DNA of 64,000 nucleotides from contig MU004183.1 in NCBI GenBank assembly GCA_010093605.1, positions 1,364,001 through 1,428,000 of the forward strand, in the 5' to 3' direction. The notes beneath the pieces are model-generated. The model worked only from the letters and a program-made list of their open reading frames with translations. It was not told the DNA's origin and did no database searches. A program made the translations under genes and the position numbers. Below are positions 22,391 to 33,445 of this stretch, piece by piece. The stretch is from Lophium mytilinum. Its lineage: Eukaryota; Ascomycota; Dothideomycetes; Mytilinidiales; Mytilinidiaceae. How positions within the stretch are numbered: the first letter of the stretch is position 1; the number at the start of each line of letters is the position of its first letter.

Positions 22391-24614
22391 ATGTCCTTGA
22401 CGGGTAATGGCACTGACATATTTGCTCCTCCAAAGTGCCCTACTCCATTGCTAGAGGAATCTAAGTATTCAAACTCTTCGGGATGTGAGTTAAACCTCCT
22501 GAACGTTCACTCGGGAAGCAAAGTTAATACTGCATCAGATATTCCTGGTCGATACTGTGGAGTTGGGGCGAACGAAGATGGCACAGTGTGCTGCTTTCCC
22601 TGTCCTATTCAAGAATGGGTATACCCTGCAGGTAGGGTCTGTCCTGGCTATGGAATTTGACAGTGACTGACCGTGTTTACAGACTGGAAGACCCAGCTGA
22701 AGGTTCCAAATTACCTTAGCATTCTCTCTCTCCTTTTATGCCTCTTCCTGCTCCTGTCTTTCGCACTGTTACCACCAGAAAAGACCCAAAGACATTATCT
22801 CAGCGTCGGACTTCTGTTTCCGGTACTGTTCATATCTGTACGATGAATCATACCCCATGTAGGAAGTGAGCTATATTAACGTGTTGAACTAGCTATCCTT
22901 TGTGATTCCAGCTGGACACGATCCGCCTTTATGTTACGACGACATTACCCCCAACGACATGCACTCAAGTCTTTCTTGTGCCTGGACTGGAGCCTTTGTA
23001 GCCATTGGAGGTCTTGGATCGGTGGTATGGGGTGAATGCTATTCTAATACTTCGCAATCATCTGCACGATACTGACTTTCGGTCTAGTCTTCCTCCGCAG
23101 TCTCTGGCTGCACATCCGTATATTTTGGGACCGAGACCCCGGCCAGAAATTCAAATGGGGCTCTATTGCAGCCGGCACCGTCCTTCCCGCCATCTTCTTA
23201 ACTGCTCTCTTGGCCGCAACAGGCGTAAGCTATCGCATGGGTTTAACCTGCCTCCCCAACCACCCAAATGCTATCGCTAGCTTCTGGATCTGGCTCGTAG
23301 GCTTCGCTATAGCAGGCTTCATCCTGCAGGCCCTCACTACGGGCTATTGCATCTGGGTCTTCGTTCGAGCTAGGAAGCGTGAGCGCGAGAGAATCTCCCA
23401 AGGCTCTCTGGGCCGCAACAGCGCGAACGAGAAGGTGGAGACATGGCGACATGTTAAGAGACTGTTCTTGCTGCAGTGGCGCAACATCCTCGTCAGCGTC
23501 TTCGTCATCATCGGCTCTATCTCTTTCTTCATCGTTTTCTGGAGCCAGGACAGGAAGCTTGGGGCAGTGTTCAACGACCCGAAAAACATCATGCCTGTCA
23601 GGATCTGGATCACCTGCCTGATACTGAGCGAAGGAGACAAAGAGCAATGTCTTGAATATGTGCATGGCTTTACAGTCAATCGACAAACGGTGCTTGCGTC
23701 TTTGATCTTAGCTTCCGTAAGTACAAAAAAGCCTTCCGCCTCCTCCCTACTCATCTCTACACGTCTCGCAAAAGAAACCCAAAGTAACCCTAACCTAGCT
23801 CGTCGGCATCGAAATCTTCATCCTCCTCGCCCGCGTCTCCATGTTCAGCGCCTGGCGCGACCTCCTCGCGCGCCCCTTCCCCTCCCTCCGCCGCCGCCCC
23901 GGCTCCCCCCTCCTCACCTCCCTCGAAGGCCAACCGCACACGTCCCAGCCCCTGAAAGCCTCCCCCCTGGCCTCCACCTTCCTGGACTCCGACTCCTCCC
24001 CAGCTCGCGCCTCCACACCCATCAACCGCACCGACTCCAATAAATCCCGCTTCCACCTCGGAATCCTCAGACCCAACCGCCACCGCAAGACGCCGGATGT
24101 TCGAGCCCACGCGCCGCCAGAGATCCTACCAAGCCCCCCCACGACTCCCTCCGCGCCTCCCACGAGCCCCAGCTATATCCCCACGCGCCCGCCGAACCCC
24201 CCGCCGCCTCCAGGGTCAGCGTACACGACGCACAACCGCGTAGCTACGCCTGTCGACCGCGCCATCACCGCTTCGCCGTCGTCGGCGTACTCGAACCTTC
24301 CGAACCAACCGGTGGCGGCAAGAGATGGGGGGTTGCAGATCTCGGCGCCGGTGCCGGGGAGTTTCGCGCATGTAGCGACGGGGTTCCCGCCGCAGAGAAT
24401 TGAGGCGGTGGAGTGCGTGACGCCGCCGAGTCCGACGCGGTTGGGGAGGGGGAGGAGTGTGAGGAATGCGGGGGATTTGCCGGGGTGGGCGAGGGAGAGG
24501 GAGGAGAGGAGGGTTAGGGAGGGGAGGGAGAGTAGGGTGGAGGTAGATGGGGAGGGGGAAGGAGGAGGGAGGATTGTGGGGAGGGGTGGGTTGGGGATGA
24601 ATCCGCTGTGGTAG
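22391..24614 (+). CDS. Seven-transmembrane receptor-like membrane protein, 659 aa
   Basis: Five exons: 22391-22631, 22683-22837, 22893-23031, 23088-23716 and 23799-24614. All introns are GT..AG and the frame closes at every junction. The spliced product has an extracellular-type N-terminus of about 100 residues with NxT/S glycosylation sites and eight or so cysteines (GRYCGVGANEDGTVCCFPCP). Seven hydrophobic helices follow: NYLSILSLLLCLFLLLSFA, YLSVGLLFPVLFISLSFV, the AWTGAFVAIGGLGSVVW segment, SIAAGTVLPAIFLTALLA, FWIWLVGFAIAGFILQAL, NILVSVFVIIGSISFFIV and LASLILASLVGIEIFIL. A long Pro/Ser/Arg-rich cytosolic tail ends the protein. This topology is that of a fungal G-protein-coupled receptor, probably one of the secretin/Frizzled-like classes. 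No ligand or G-protein can be inferred from sequence alone. Confidence 0.78.
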
Positions 24615-25545
24615 ATGAGTAGGGTAGGGATGCTTTTCTTGTATGCTGGTGGTTTCCTAGGCGGAAGACCCGTTGGACTCTTACTTGCACGCGGAGGTCT
24701 GTTTTATTGCAAGGTCTTACAAATCTAACCGTGTTGAAAGATTTTTGATAGACGCAGCGTGGCGCTTCGTGTAGTCTTTTATTACTTACCTCTTTATCTA
24801 ATCTTTTTACAAGTTTATACACATCTAACCGCGTATTATCAATTTTGTTAGATGTGATGTGGACACTTCGTGGCACGTGTTGTAATTAAATTCAGGTACC
24901 TCTTTGCCTCCTTTAGCTGCAAGTATCTTCTAACCTAACTGCGTGGAAAGTTTTTCGATGGACATGTCATAGACGTTGCCTCTTTGGTCTCTCTAGCTGC
25001 ATTGTTTCTCCAGTCGAACCGCGTGGAAACATTTGGATAGACACGTCGTAAACGATGCGTAGCACATATCGCAATCTACTTAGGGGGACCTCTTTGCCTC
25101 GGTTAGTTGCAAACTATCTCCAATCTAACCGCGGAGATGATGTTTTCACAGATAGGTCGTGGACGTAGCGTGGCACATATCGCAATCGACTTAGGGGGAC
25201 CTCTTTGGCCTCTTTAGTTGCAAGTTTTCTTCAGCCCGACCGCGTGGAAAACGATTCAACGGACAGGTCCCGGACGGCCTATACCACTTGTCATAACAGA
25301 ATTGCGTACCTCTTCGCCCTCTTTAGTTGCAACTTCTCTCCAATCTAACCGTGTGGAAAGTGTTTTGATGGTGGCGTCGCAGACGCTACGTGGCACTTGT
25401 CGTAGTGAACTTTCATTACACAAACAACATACCTATATTCACTTTTCACACCAAAATAAATCACAAAGACCAACAATCGTATTCGTTTTGAACGATGTCT
25501 AAGTTGCAAATCCTGAAGCAAGATCTCCTACTCATGACAGATAAG
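24615..25545. other. Intergenic, mostly filled by tandem repeat array A
   Basis: Convergent 3' ends of the receptor-like gene and the sugar transporter. About 700 of 930 bp are the diverged tandem repeat listed separately. No gene is seen. Confidence 0.5.
24713..25415 (+). repeat. Repeat array A: about seven diverged units of about 110 bp
   Basis: A core (T/C)(A/C)TAACCG(C/T)GTGGAAAG recurs at about 24728, 24826, 24936, 25014, 25126, 25239 and 25345, so the spacing is mostly 98-113 bp. Each core is followed by a GATAGACACGTCGTAGACG-like block and a CGTGGCAC(A/T)T(A/G)TCG block. It is then followed by GACCTCTTTGCCTCTTTAG and TTGCAA. Units differ by many substitutions, so the array is old. The same core occurs in arrays B and C in this window, in both orientations. 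No coding capacity is seen. Confidence 0.85.
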
Positions 25546-27393
25546 CTATTCCACGGTTTCCACCTCAGTCCTTTCCACCGTTGGCTTTGAGTCGTCGAGC
25601 ATATCATCAAGCTGGATATCGCGCAACGTCATTTCCACGCTATCACCAAACTTGACGTTCACCTCTGTCATTGCAATATTAGCAGATGATTTGCCGTGGA
25701 AATTGAGGGGGGTTATCTTACCTTCGAGGGACAACCCTTTAGTCTCGGGGAACGTAAATAGTATAAGGGTTGCAGTGACGAACGTGACGCAGATGAACAC
25801 CAGATAGTACTTCCACCCGATACTCTTGAACGCCTGCGCAGCCGGACCGCTGTACGCAATGCCAAAGAGAAAGTAGGAACCGACTCCAAAAGTAACACCT
25901 TTACTCCGCAGATGCGTTGGCCAGATCTCTGCGTTGTAGACGTAGACTACGCAATCGCAGCAAGTGCTGTAGAAGAGAATAAAAATGAAGAAGAAAGCTA
26001 CACTGGCGTTGATTCCTGGCTTGTATGTTGAGTGGAGATACGTTTTCTGCAAGGCACATTGGATGGCCATGTTAATAGTTAGAAGGTATCCACCAGTAAC
26101 CAGAAGCTTCACTCGTCCGACGCGGTCCGCAAGGAATGCATTTGTAGCTGCTCCGATTGCTCCAATCGTGACCCAAACAGTAGAAAGACCAAGTTGTTGA
26201 ACGTTGTTGAAGCCGAGGTTACCAAAAAGGATTGGCGTGACTAGATGTGGTAGTACATATGTTAGCGGGGTTTCAGGAAGAAGGGGGAGCGGATCAGGTC
26301 AATGAATCCAGAGGACTACGGCGCCTATGTTTACTAGGATCTTACGTACGGTTGAAAATGACCACCAAACCAGTAGACTGCACCATGGCGAACGTTATGA
26401 TCGAGCAGTAAGCTCGTTTCCGGAGATGTGCATTACTTAGAATGTACCAATAACTGTGGGGTAGATCCCTTTCAAAATCAACTTGTGCTTGAATCTGTAC
26501 AATCTCTACGCGAGCTAGGATCGCCGTTGGATCGGCCTTGGTTCGATGTAGCTTTTCCATGATGTTCCTAGCTTCATCGACCCTATCTTGCTCCACGAGC
26601 CATCTTGGAGATTCAGGGATGAAGAGGACGGAGACCGCAAAGATCAGAGAGAAGATTGTCAGCATTATGAACTGAAGACGCCACTGAATATCGGAGGTAA
26701 CGAAGTTAAAGGCAACCGCAAGAACAGCCGAGAGGACATATCCAGAGAGTACGGTAGTCGCGTGCATTCCAACCAGGAGGCCTCGTATATGCGCTGGCGC
26801 AATCTCACTCATATACACCGGTGTGTTGGCTAGGATAATGCCTCCAGATATGCCTCCAATGCCACGGGCGACGATGAACATAGCCGGATTAACGCTCGCA
26901 GCGCTGAGGACGCCAGATATCACCATAAGAATGGCTGCCATTTCTGTACAGAAGCGACGCCCGAGTTTATCAGAGACGAAGCTCTGCAAGATGGTTCCTA
27001 TGAATCCGCCGGCAAGAAAGCTGGGATGTGTCAGTGATCCATTGTTGTACAAGCTCTACAAGATTGGCTCAACATACATGGCATTCATCGCGTCGATGAG
27101 TGCATCGGCGTTAGATCCACTTAGGAATTTCCTAACGAATGTTTCCTGTGCATAGCATCCTCCGCCGGCATTGTTGCCATAGCCGAAACAGAAGCTGGAT
27201 ATCGCCGACACAAGGATAATCTAGCCAACCAGAACAGTCAGAGATGAAGGAATGGGGATAGGCTGCAGCTTACCATGAAGTTGCGACGACTTGGCCTCTT
27301 GGAGTGGAGGAGAGCGTCCCCTGCTTCGGAAACCTCACTGCGCGCATCGTGATTTGCCGCTTGACCTCGAGGACTTTCCTCAGAGTGTCCCAT
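25546..27393 (-). CDS. MFS sugar transporter, 542 aa
   Basis: Major-facilitator sugar porter in the plasma membrane. Exons are 27393-27274, 27220-27078, 27020-26350 and 26240-25546; introns are 53, 57 and 109 nt, all GT..AG. After a 40-residue cytosolic N-terminus, helix 1 (IILVSAISSFCFGYG) begins. Family motifs follow in order: SDKLGRRF (loop 2-3), GRGIGG-type segment, PESPRWL after helix 6, FGNLGFNNVQQLG in helix 7, DRVGR in loop 8-9, and PETKGLSLE after helix 12. The length and 12-helix pattern are normal, and nothing is missing. The substrate cannot be told, although the closest style is hexose/disaccharide or quinate-type permeases of filamentous fungi. The stop codon lies 130 bp from repeat array A. 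Confidence 0.92.
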
Positions 27394-28329
27394 CGTGAGA
27401 AATGTCCCAAGGGGAACGGAGAATTACGCTCTAAATGCGTTGATGCAACAGGAAGAACAATCGAATCTCAAATCTTCAGCCTATACTCGCGGTAAGATAT
27501 GGTATGGTGTGGTGTTTCGTGTGTGTATTCATGATGTGGTCTGTCCCCAATCTATAACCTCGTTCGGTGTAACCTAGTGCTGTGCGAAGAGAAAGCTGGG
27601 GGAGGGAGACACGCGGGGAAATAGGAACGAGGGGGGGCCGAGAAGAAGAGATGAGCACCAATTATATTGAGACAAAAAGAGGCAAAAGTACGCCAAAGAA
27701 AGATACGAGCCCCACACCAGGGACTTGGGACTGGGGAAGTTGCTTGTCTATCGCACATGAATCGCTAGCTTTTTCGTGCAGGCCAATAGGGGATGTGAAG
27801 AATCCGCGGACGGACAAACTTCGTGTGGATTCCTAAGACTACAAGGGTAAGTCAACGAGTAAGAAGATATAATCCCCCTCACTTCAGCTGGAGGGTTGAT
27901 TTTTGCATTCGCCAACCATTACCAAAGGTATTCGGAGATAACGGCGAGGGGGGAGAGCGGGCATTCGATTGCACGCCGCAGAAAGCGGGCGCAAAACGCT
28001 GGAGCTAGGTATAAAAAGCACGCTACGTACGCTCGAAAGCTGCCTCATCGTGCGGAATGTGAGGAAGTACTGTCCAGATCATCTGCCGATTTTGACGGTT
28101 ATCAGAGTAGAGAGGTGAGCGCTGAGGGACAACTGTAGGTTGAGATTGAAGTTGCGGCTAATTAAGGGGAGTAATGTGCTTTAGCATGCTCGGCAATGTT
28201 GCGAAAATCCTATAGACGTTCCCTCCTTTCTATACATCCCAACTATCCTAAAAGCATCGACCAGATTCAAGGCCCTCGGAGAGTAGCTAAATAGCACCAC
28301 ACCACTAACTCTTTGTGTAGGCCTCTGTC

Positions 28330-28700
28330 TTTATGAGAATTTCGATCTCTACGGTTCATTCTGTGAAATCTTGCAACTAGCTTATCCTATTTTAGCACCC
28401 CGCCCTAAAAGCAAATTTTGGGAACCCGACTGGTTGCTTTAGTGAAAAGAAGCAACTACGCTGTGTAACCTACCGCATCTATTAGTTTTCATTTACGTGG
28501 TTGATTTAGTAGGAACTTGCAACTAGTTCCACTGGTCTTGTTATAAGGTACTTCAGTACCTTTTCTTATAGTAGATTTTAGGGACCTAATCTGGGATCTC
28601 TTACTTTAGTGTCAACTAGGGACTACGCGGTGTACCCCACCGCGTCTATCAGATGTTGTTTATGCGGTCGATTTGGTAAGAACTTGTAACCGGTTTTGCA
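28330..28700 (-). repeat. Repeat patch B1: about three diverged units
   Basis: The core CGGTTGATTTnGTAnGAACTTGCAAC recurs at about 28352, 28495 and 28665 (written here on the plus strand; it is the reverse complement of the array A core). A second conserved block, GGTTGCTTTAG...AAGCAACTACGC, can fold into a hairpin and precedes CCGCGTCTATCAG. Spacing is about 145-170 bp. The same two blocks make up array C at 48 kb. Confidence 0.75.
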
Positions 28701-28869
28701 GTCGGTGAGTGGAAATGTTTGATATGGGAGTGGATGGGCATGCTTTAAGGCTAAGGAATTTCCTTTTAAAAGCGATCGTTGTCGACTAGATAGCGATTTA
28801 GACCTTGGCTTTCAACTCATAAACCCAATACTGCAACTCAAGTTTCAAAACAGTAACCCAAATCCTACT

Positions 28870-29340
28870 GAAAGATGGGCTCCTGAGATGCCTCGGGCAC
28901 TGAATGAGTAAACATGTTACAAGAACTTACAAAGCTAACCGCAGAAGACGTTTCTTCTCAGACGCGACGTGCACAATATAGCTCGCACCGATGTAGTCAC
29001 TTCTTGCCCTACAACTAACCAGTTTAATGGGTTCGACAATGAACAACTTAAGCAAAATTCGTCAAGTACCCTCCATAACCAAATGGTTGAACATGTTATG
29101 AAGTCTTACAGAATCGACCCCGTGGAGATCTTTCGTGAGGCGTGGCGTCCACGCAGAGGGTAATGTAAAGACTTCATATTCAAGCTTCTGTTGATCCCGC
29201 ATCGAGGGAATCTGCTCTCGAATCGCGATCAAAAGGATCGGAGGAGGATGCTAAGGCACCTCTAGGAAGTGATTGGTAAGAAATGGTAGAAGATTTCACA
29301 GATTCAACCGTGTGAAGTTCGGTTTTCCCAGACATAGCAT
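28870..29340 (+). repeat. Repeat patch B2: three diverged units in opposite orientation to B1
   Basis: Units at about 28913, 29087 and 29277 share the pattern ACATGTTA(C)AAG(A/T)(A/C)TTACA(A/G)A(G/A)(T)C(T/A)(A/G)AACCG(C/T)G(T)G followed by GACGTTTC-like sequence, spaced 174 and 190 bp. GGCACCTC or TGCCTCGG words precede two of them. The orientation is that of array A, so B1 and B2 face each other across about 200 bp of unrelated sequence. Confidence 0.65.
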
Positions 29341-29662
29341 GCGCTCCGCGTTTCTTCATTATAATCGGAGGGTAATCCGGAGACAACGTGGCGTAGATAT
29401 TGAGCTTTTCTAAAGACACCGCTTCGAGGTCAGGCGCAGGGCGCGAGGAGGGCGAAGATGAACACCCAATGTGGTACCCCCCCATGTCCACTCTGGGGAC
29501 AATTTGTTGCAAATTTGGACCAGATTGGCCGGGTGGACTTGATTTGTTGAACACGCCATATGCACTGTGGAGGCGGCGTGCTGATAAATCCGAAACCTTG
29601 AGCTGCCAGCAGATAACTAGCATCGAATCCTCGTTTGGGTGCTCTGGAATGCCCTCCGATAC

Positions 29663-30589
29663 TTATTCAAGGTGATGTTTCCCGTCTCGTATATTCCCAT
29701 GCTGCTTTAGATGCTCGTTGAACGAGGCTGCACTGAATTTCCGTCTCCAATTCAGCGGCCCATCTGTACCGTTATTCTTGCATCCAATGCAATGAAAGCC
29801 CCAGTGCAGCTCCTGGGAGGCCCTGTCTAACCATGGCGTGTGAATGATTGCTACGAAACGCAGCGCGTTCAGACTACTATGATGAGGTTGGCGTGGGTGA
29901 CGTGACGTGTACTGTTCCATAGCGCTGGCAGACCCGTGAAGGGCGATCCCTGCGTTATATGCAGATTCTGGATCTACCAAGGCGAGTATCTTGGGGCTCT
30001 TCGTGTGGTGTGGCGAGTATGTGCCTGGTAGACTCCTCATATAAGGCAAAGTGTCGAGGATCTGATCATTAATTCCGAATTTTTGAATCGCATGGCTACG
30101 CAGCAGTGGCCGAAAGCGGTCGTCCAACGAAAGGCAGCGAAAGCAAACACGTTTGCAAGTAAAAATATAGAGGTAGCTTCCGAAATCACCACACTGCTCA
30201 CATTCAGCGGTGCAAAGTTTCTCATAGAGAGCTTCACAGGTAATCCAGGGGCCACTTTCGATTGCTAAGATACCACGGAGTAGACTAGGGGCGTTTGTTG
30301 CTGCCGCTTTGTACTGAGGAATGGATCCTACAACCTCCGTGGCCCTTCGATTAACGTATCCAAAGTCCGTAAGTGTGCGTAGGTCGAGTTGGCAGAGCAA
30401 TGCTTGAAGGAGTTCAAGAGGAAGTACATCCAAGACGCCTAGGTCTACGGCGCGTTGTTTTCGAGCCTGACCATCATTGGGCATAGCCATTAGGACTGGG
30501 AGGTTGTCGTCCAGGGTGTAGTCCTTGATCGTGGGACACGCGTAGGTGATTTCTCCAAGCTGAGACGCGCGGACTGGCTGTTCTTCCAT
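29663..30589 (-). CDS. F-box-like hypothetical protein, 308 aa
   Basis: Single-exon open frame with ATG at 30589. Residues 48-85 (LGVLDVLPLELLQALLCQLDLRTL...FGYVNRRATEVV) have the Leu-Pro start and hydrophobic spacing of a fungal F-box, which would connect a substrate to an SCF ubiquitin ligase through Skp1. Further on, two CxxC pairs (CEQCGDF and CFRCLSL) separated by about 20 residues look like a zinc-binding knuckle, a feature common in fungal F-box proteins. The C-terminal part repeats the theme (CIGCKNN). The substrate is unknown. The length fits the many lineage-specific F-box proteins of this group. I would accept it as a gene but the family call is by pattern only. Confidence 0.65.
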   Translation of the reverse strand: MEEQPVRASQLGEITYACPTIKDYTLDDNLPVLMAMPNDGQARKQRAVDLGVLDVLPLELLQALLCQLDLRTLTDFGYVNRRATEVVGSIPQYKAAATNAPSLLRGILAIESGPWITCEALYEKLCTAECEQCGDFGSYLYIFTCKRVCFRCLSLDDRFRPLLRSHAIQKFGINDQILDTLPYMRSLPGTYSPHHTKSPKILALVDPESAYNAGIALHGSASAMEQYTSRHPRQPHHSSLNALRFVAIIHTPWLDRASQELHWGFHCIGCKNNGTDGPLNWRRKFSAASFNEHLKQHGNIRDGKHHLE

Positions 30590-31567
30590 GTTGACGATAA
30601 GGGTGGGTTTGCGAAAATTTGGTGAACGTCTGTGTTGAAGACGGGCTTCTCGGGCGGCTGTTGGTACTAGGTACGGTTATGGGAGGGCGTGGGGTTATTT
30701 ACGTGAGCACGCGTTGCCCGAAATTGTTGCAACTTCTTGTAGTTCTCACCGAGTTGGCTAATGGAATGAAAAATCAGCGGTAAGAGTTTGCAGATCTGTC
30801 CTATTCACGAGAGCAAGTTGCAGTGCGATGAGGAGTTGTTGATATGCCAAAGTGGCGGTAAGCCTGTCTCGGTAGAGTGATCTTATTTTACCTACGGCCA
30901 AGAACACCGGCGCGGGCCACTTGCAAGGGGGGCCTAACAGCGCATAAATCTATGCAGAGTTATTTCATGCATCACAACCTGCGCGTTGTTTCCAACAAGG
31001 ACGCGTCTCTATAGTAAGAGCTAAGGTTTAGAGTGTTATCTACCGCCTTAAAATATTACCACCACCACTACCACCGCGGTAGAGGTTCTTCACGGCGTTA
31101 TCTGCCCCCTAGATTAAAACAACTGCAAGCTTGCCGTTAAATCTATCTAGTTAGCATATTCTATACTAAGGTGCCTGCCATATTCCTATAGCCGCATCTT
31201 ATCTACGGCAGTATACTATATTCTAAAGCTATAATAGATCTTAGCACGCTCCCTACTCTTAAGAGAGTATAAAGGCCTACTTAAAGCTGACTCTCTACTA
31301 CCTAGCTATATGTTAGAGTGCTTAGAAGATAATAGCCACCTGTCTTGGAGCGCCCTCCAATTGTTTTCCTAAGAAATTTGTGCAAGTCGGAGCAACATCG
31401 GACGCTGAGATGCCGCATGGGGGGCCCGGCTTAGCGTGTCTTGGCCGTAGGTAAAATAAGATCACTCGTCTCGGTATCGCGTATAATTGCTACGTAGCTT
31501 CATCTCGAATTCCCACCGCTAACTTCAAGCAACAGCTCCACCACCCAGACTTCCACCTCGATCCACC
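30590..31567. other. Intergenic carrying a transposon-like insertion
   Basis: Divergent upstream regions of the F-box-like gene and glucosidase II beta. The central 593 bp are the inverted-repeat element listed separately. Only about 90 bp separate the element's right target duplication from the ATG of the glucosidase subunit, so the insertion sits in its promoter. Confidence 0.55.
30866..31476. mobile_element. Non-autonomous DNA transposon (MITE-like) with 29-bp TIRs and 9-bp target duplication
   Basis: The element spans 30875-31467 (593 bp). Its first 29 bp, beginning GAGTGATCTTATTTTACC and ending GGCCAAGA, are perfectly repeated in inverted orientation at 31439-31467. Directly outside both ends stands the same 9-mer GTCTCGGTA (30866-30874 and 31468-31476), a clear target-site duplication. 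Similarity continues weakly inside the repeats (GGGCC and CCCCCC tracts). The interior is rich in TA dinucleotides and has no open frame long enough for a transposase. Nine-base duplications are typical of Mutator-like (MULE) elements, so I infer a MULE-derived non-autonomous copy; the superfamily is an inference. Confidence 0.88.
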
Positions 31568-33445
31568 ATGGGGAAGCACCAGCTCGAGGCAATTGCACTC
31601 CTCTGCTCCCTCCTCGCCGTCCCCGCCCTTGCCGCCTCCGAGCCAGCTCGACCTCGCGGCGTAGGTCCCGAATGCAAGTCCCCCCAAAATCTCACTCCCA
31701 TTGCCAATCCCCATTCCCAATGCCCATTTCCCAATTCCTAACCGCCCCTTTCAAATACCACAAGCTCCAAACTAACCCCCTCCCCCCCACAGTCGCCAAA
31801 TTCTACAAATCCCCCTCAACCTTCACCTGCATCTCCAACCCCTCCCTCACCCTCCCCCTCACCCACCTCAACGACGACTACTGCGACTGCCCCGACGGCT
31901 CCGACGAGCCCGGCACCGCCGCCTGCGCCCACCTCTCCCCACTCTCCCCCCCCTCCCCGGCCCAGCACCAAAACCCCGCCGCGCGCTTCAACGAAACCCT
32001 CGCGCTGCCCGGCTTCTACTGCAAGAACAAGGGCCACATCCCGCTGTACATCCCCTTCAGCAACGTCAATGACGGCATCTGCGATTACGAGGTGTGCTGC
32101 GATGGCAGCGACGAGTGGGCGGGCGTCGGCGGCGTGAAATGCGAAGACCGCTGTGCGAAGATCGGGAAGGAGTGGCGGAAGCAGGATGAGGAGCGGAAGA
32201 AGAGTCTGGGGGCGGCGAATAAGCGGCGGCGGGAGCTGATGGAGGTGGCGGGGCGGTTGAGGAGGGAGGTGGAGGATCGGATTAAGACGCTCGGGGCGCA
32301 GATTCAGGGGCAGGAGGTTAAGGTGGCGAGTCTAGAGACGGAGCTTGCGGGGGTGGAGAGGAGCGAGCGGGGGAGGGTGGTGAAGGGGCCTGGGAAGGGG
32401 GGCAAAGTGGCAGTGTTGGCGAGTTTGGCGAAGGGGAGGGTTGGGGAGTTGGCCGAGAGTCTCGGGAGGGTCAGGGGGGAGAGGGAGGCGGCGAGGGAGA
32501 GGGTGAGGGAGTTGGAGCAGATTTTGGCAACGTTCAAGGAGGAGCGGAATCCGAACTTCAATGATGAGGGAGTTAAGAGGGCGGTGAAGGCGTGGGAGGA
32601 TTATGCGGCGAGGGATAAAGGGCCGGACTCGGATCCGGCTCTGGATAGAGATTTGGATGAGATCTTAAAGTCGGATGCGGAGAATGGGCTCAACTGGGAA
32701 GATTTTGAGACTACTGAGGAGAGCGATGTTGAAGTTTGTAAGTCATATCATTGTCACTTGAATTCAATTGCAACTGAACTAACTCTCTATAGTATACAAG
32801 TTCGAAGAGTATCTCCCCAAGCCAGTGAGAGACTGGGTTGACCAGAAGCTCCGCGACCTCCGCGTCACCTTGATTGAGAACGGCGTCCTCGCAGCACCTC
32901 ACTCCGACGCAGGAGAATCAAAAGCAGTACAAGATGCTCGTCAACAGCTAGAATCTGCCAAAAAGGACCTCGAAAATGACCGCAAGGAACTCACTTCACA
33001 CCAAGAAGACTTGCAGAAGGAGTACGGACCCGACAACATCTTCAGAGCACTGAAGGACCAGTGCATCGATAAGGACTCGGGCGAGTACACGTACTCGTTC
33101 TGCTGGCTAGGCCAGACGACGCAGAAGTCCAAGAAGGGTGGAGGACACACCAACATGGGCAACTTTGTGCGCATCGAGAAGGTCACAGTCGATGAGGATG
33201 TTCCTCCCGATGGCAAAGGTCTCGGATCAGGCGAGCGTTACTCACTGGTGTACGAGAACGGGCAGCACTGCTGGAATGGGCCGAACCGGAGCACCCGACT
33301 CATCCTGGCGTGTGCAGAGAAGGACGAGATCTGGAAGATTGTCGAGCAAGAGAAGTGCGTGTACAGAATGGAGGTGGGCACGCCGGCTGTGTGCGAGTCG
33401 GCAGCAGCTAGCAGTAAGGCTCCAGCCGCGAAGGATGAATTGTAA
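31568..33445 (+). CDS. GTB1: Glucosidase II beta subunit (PRKCSH/Gtb1), ER N-glycan processing
   Basis: Regulatory, mannose-binding subunit of ER glucosidase II, which trims glucose from N-glycans in the calnexin cycle. Exons are 31568-31673, 31793-32737 and 32793-33445 (567 aa). Signal peptide: residues 1-22 (LLCSLLAVPALAA). The family start block RGVGPE-FAKFYK is created only if intron 1 begins with GCAAGT at 31674, a GC..AG intron. Two LDL-receptor class A-like Cys modules follow (DDYCDCPDGSDEPGTAAC and NDGICDYEVCCDGSDEW). Next come a long Arg/Glu coiled coil, a second coiled coil after intron 2, and a C-terminal MRH lectin domain (YSFCWLGQTTQ, GQHCWNGPNRSTR, EQEKCVYRM). The protein ends in KDEL for ER retention. 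The promoter carries the MITE-like insertion. Confidence 0.94.

Larger units (their letters stand above)
27394..29662. other. Intergenic, 2.3 kb with repeat patches B1 and B2
   Basis: Upstream of the transporter gene; its first 700 bp are unique promoter-like sequence. From about 28330 to 29340 it holds two patches of the dispersed repeat in opposite orientations. A 147-codon frame at 29180-29623 on the minus strand overlaps the last repeat unit and is not convincing as a gene. Confidence 0.45.

Noticed and set aside
29180-29623. 147-codon minus-strand frame with ATG
   Set aside because: It overlaps a unit of repeat patch B2 and shows no recognisable domain; it could be a leftover of the F-box gene's 3' region.
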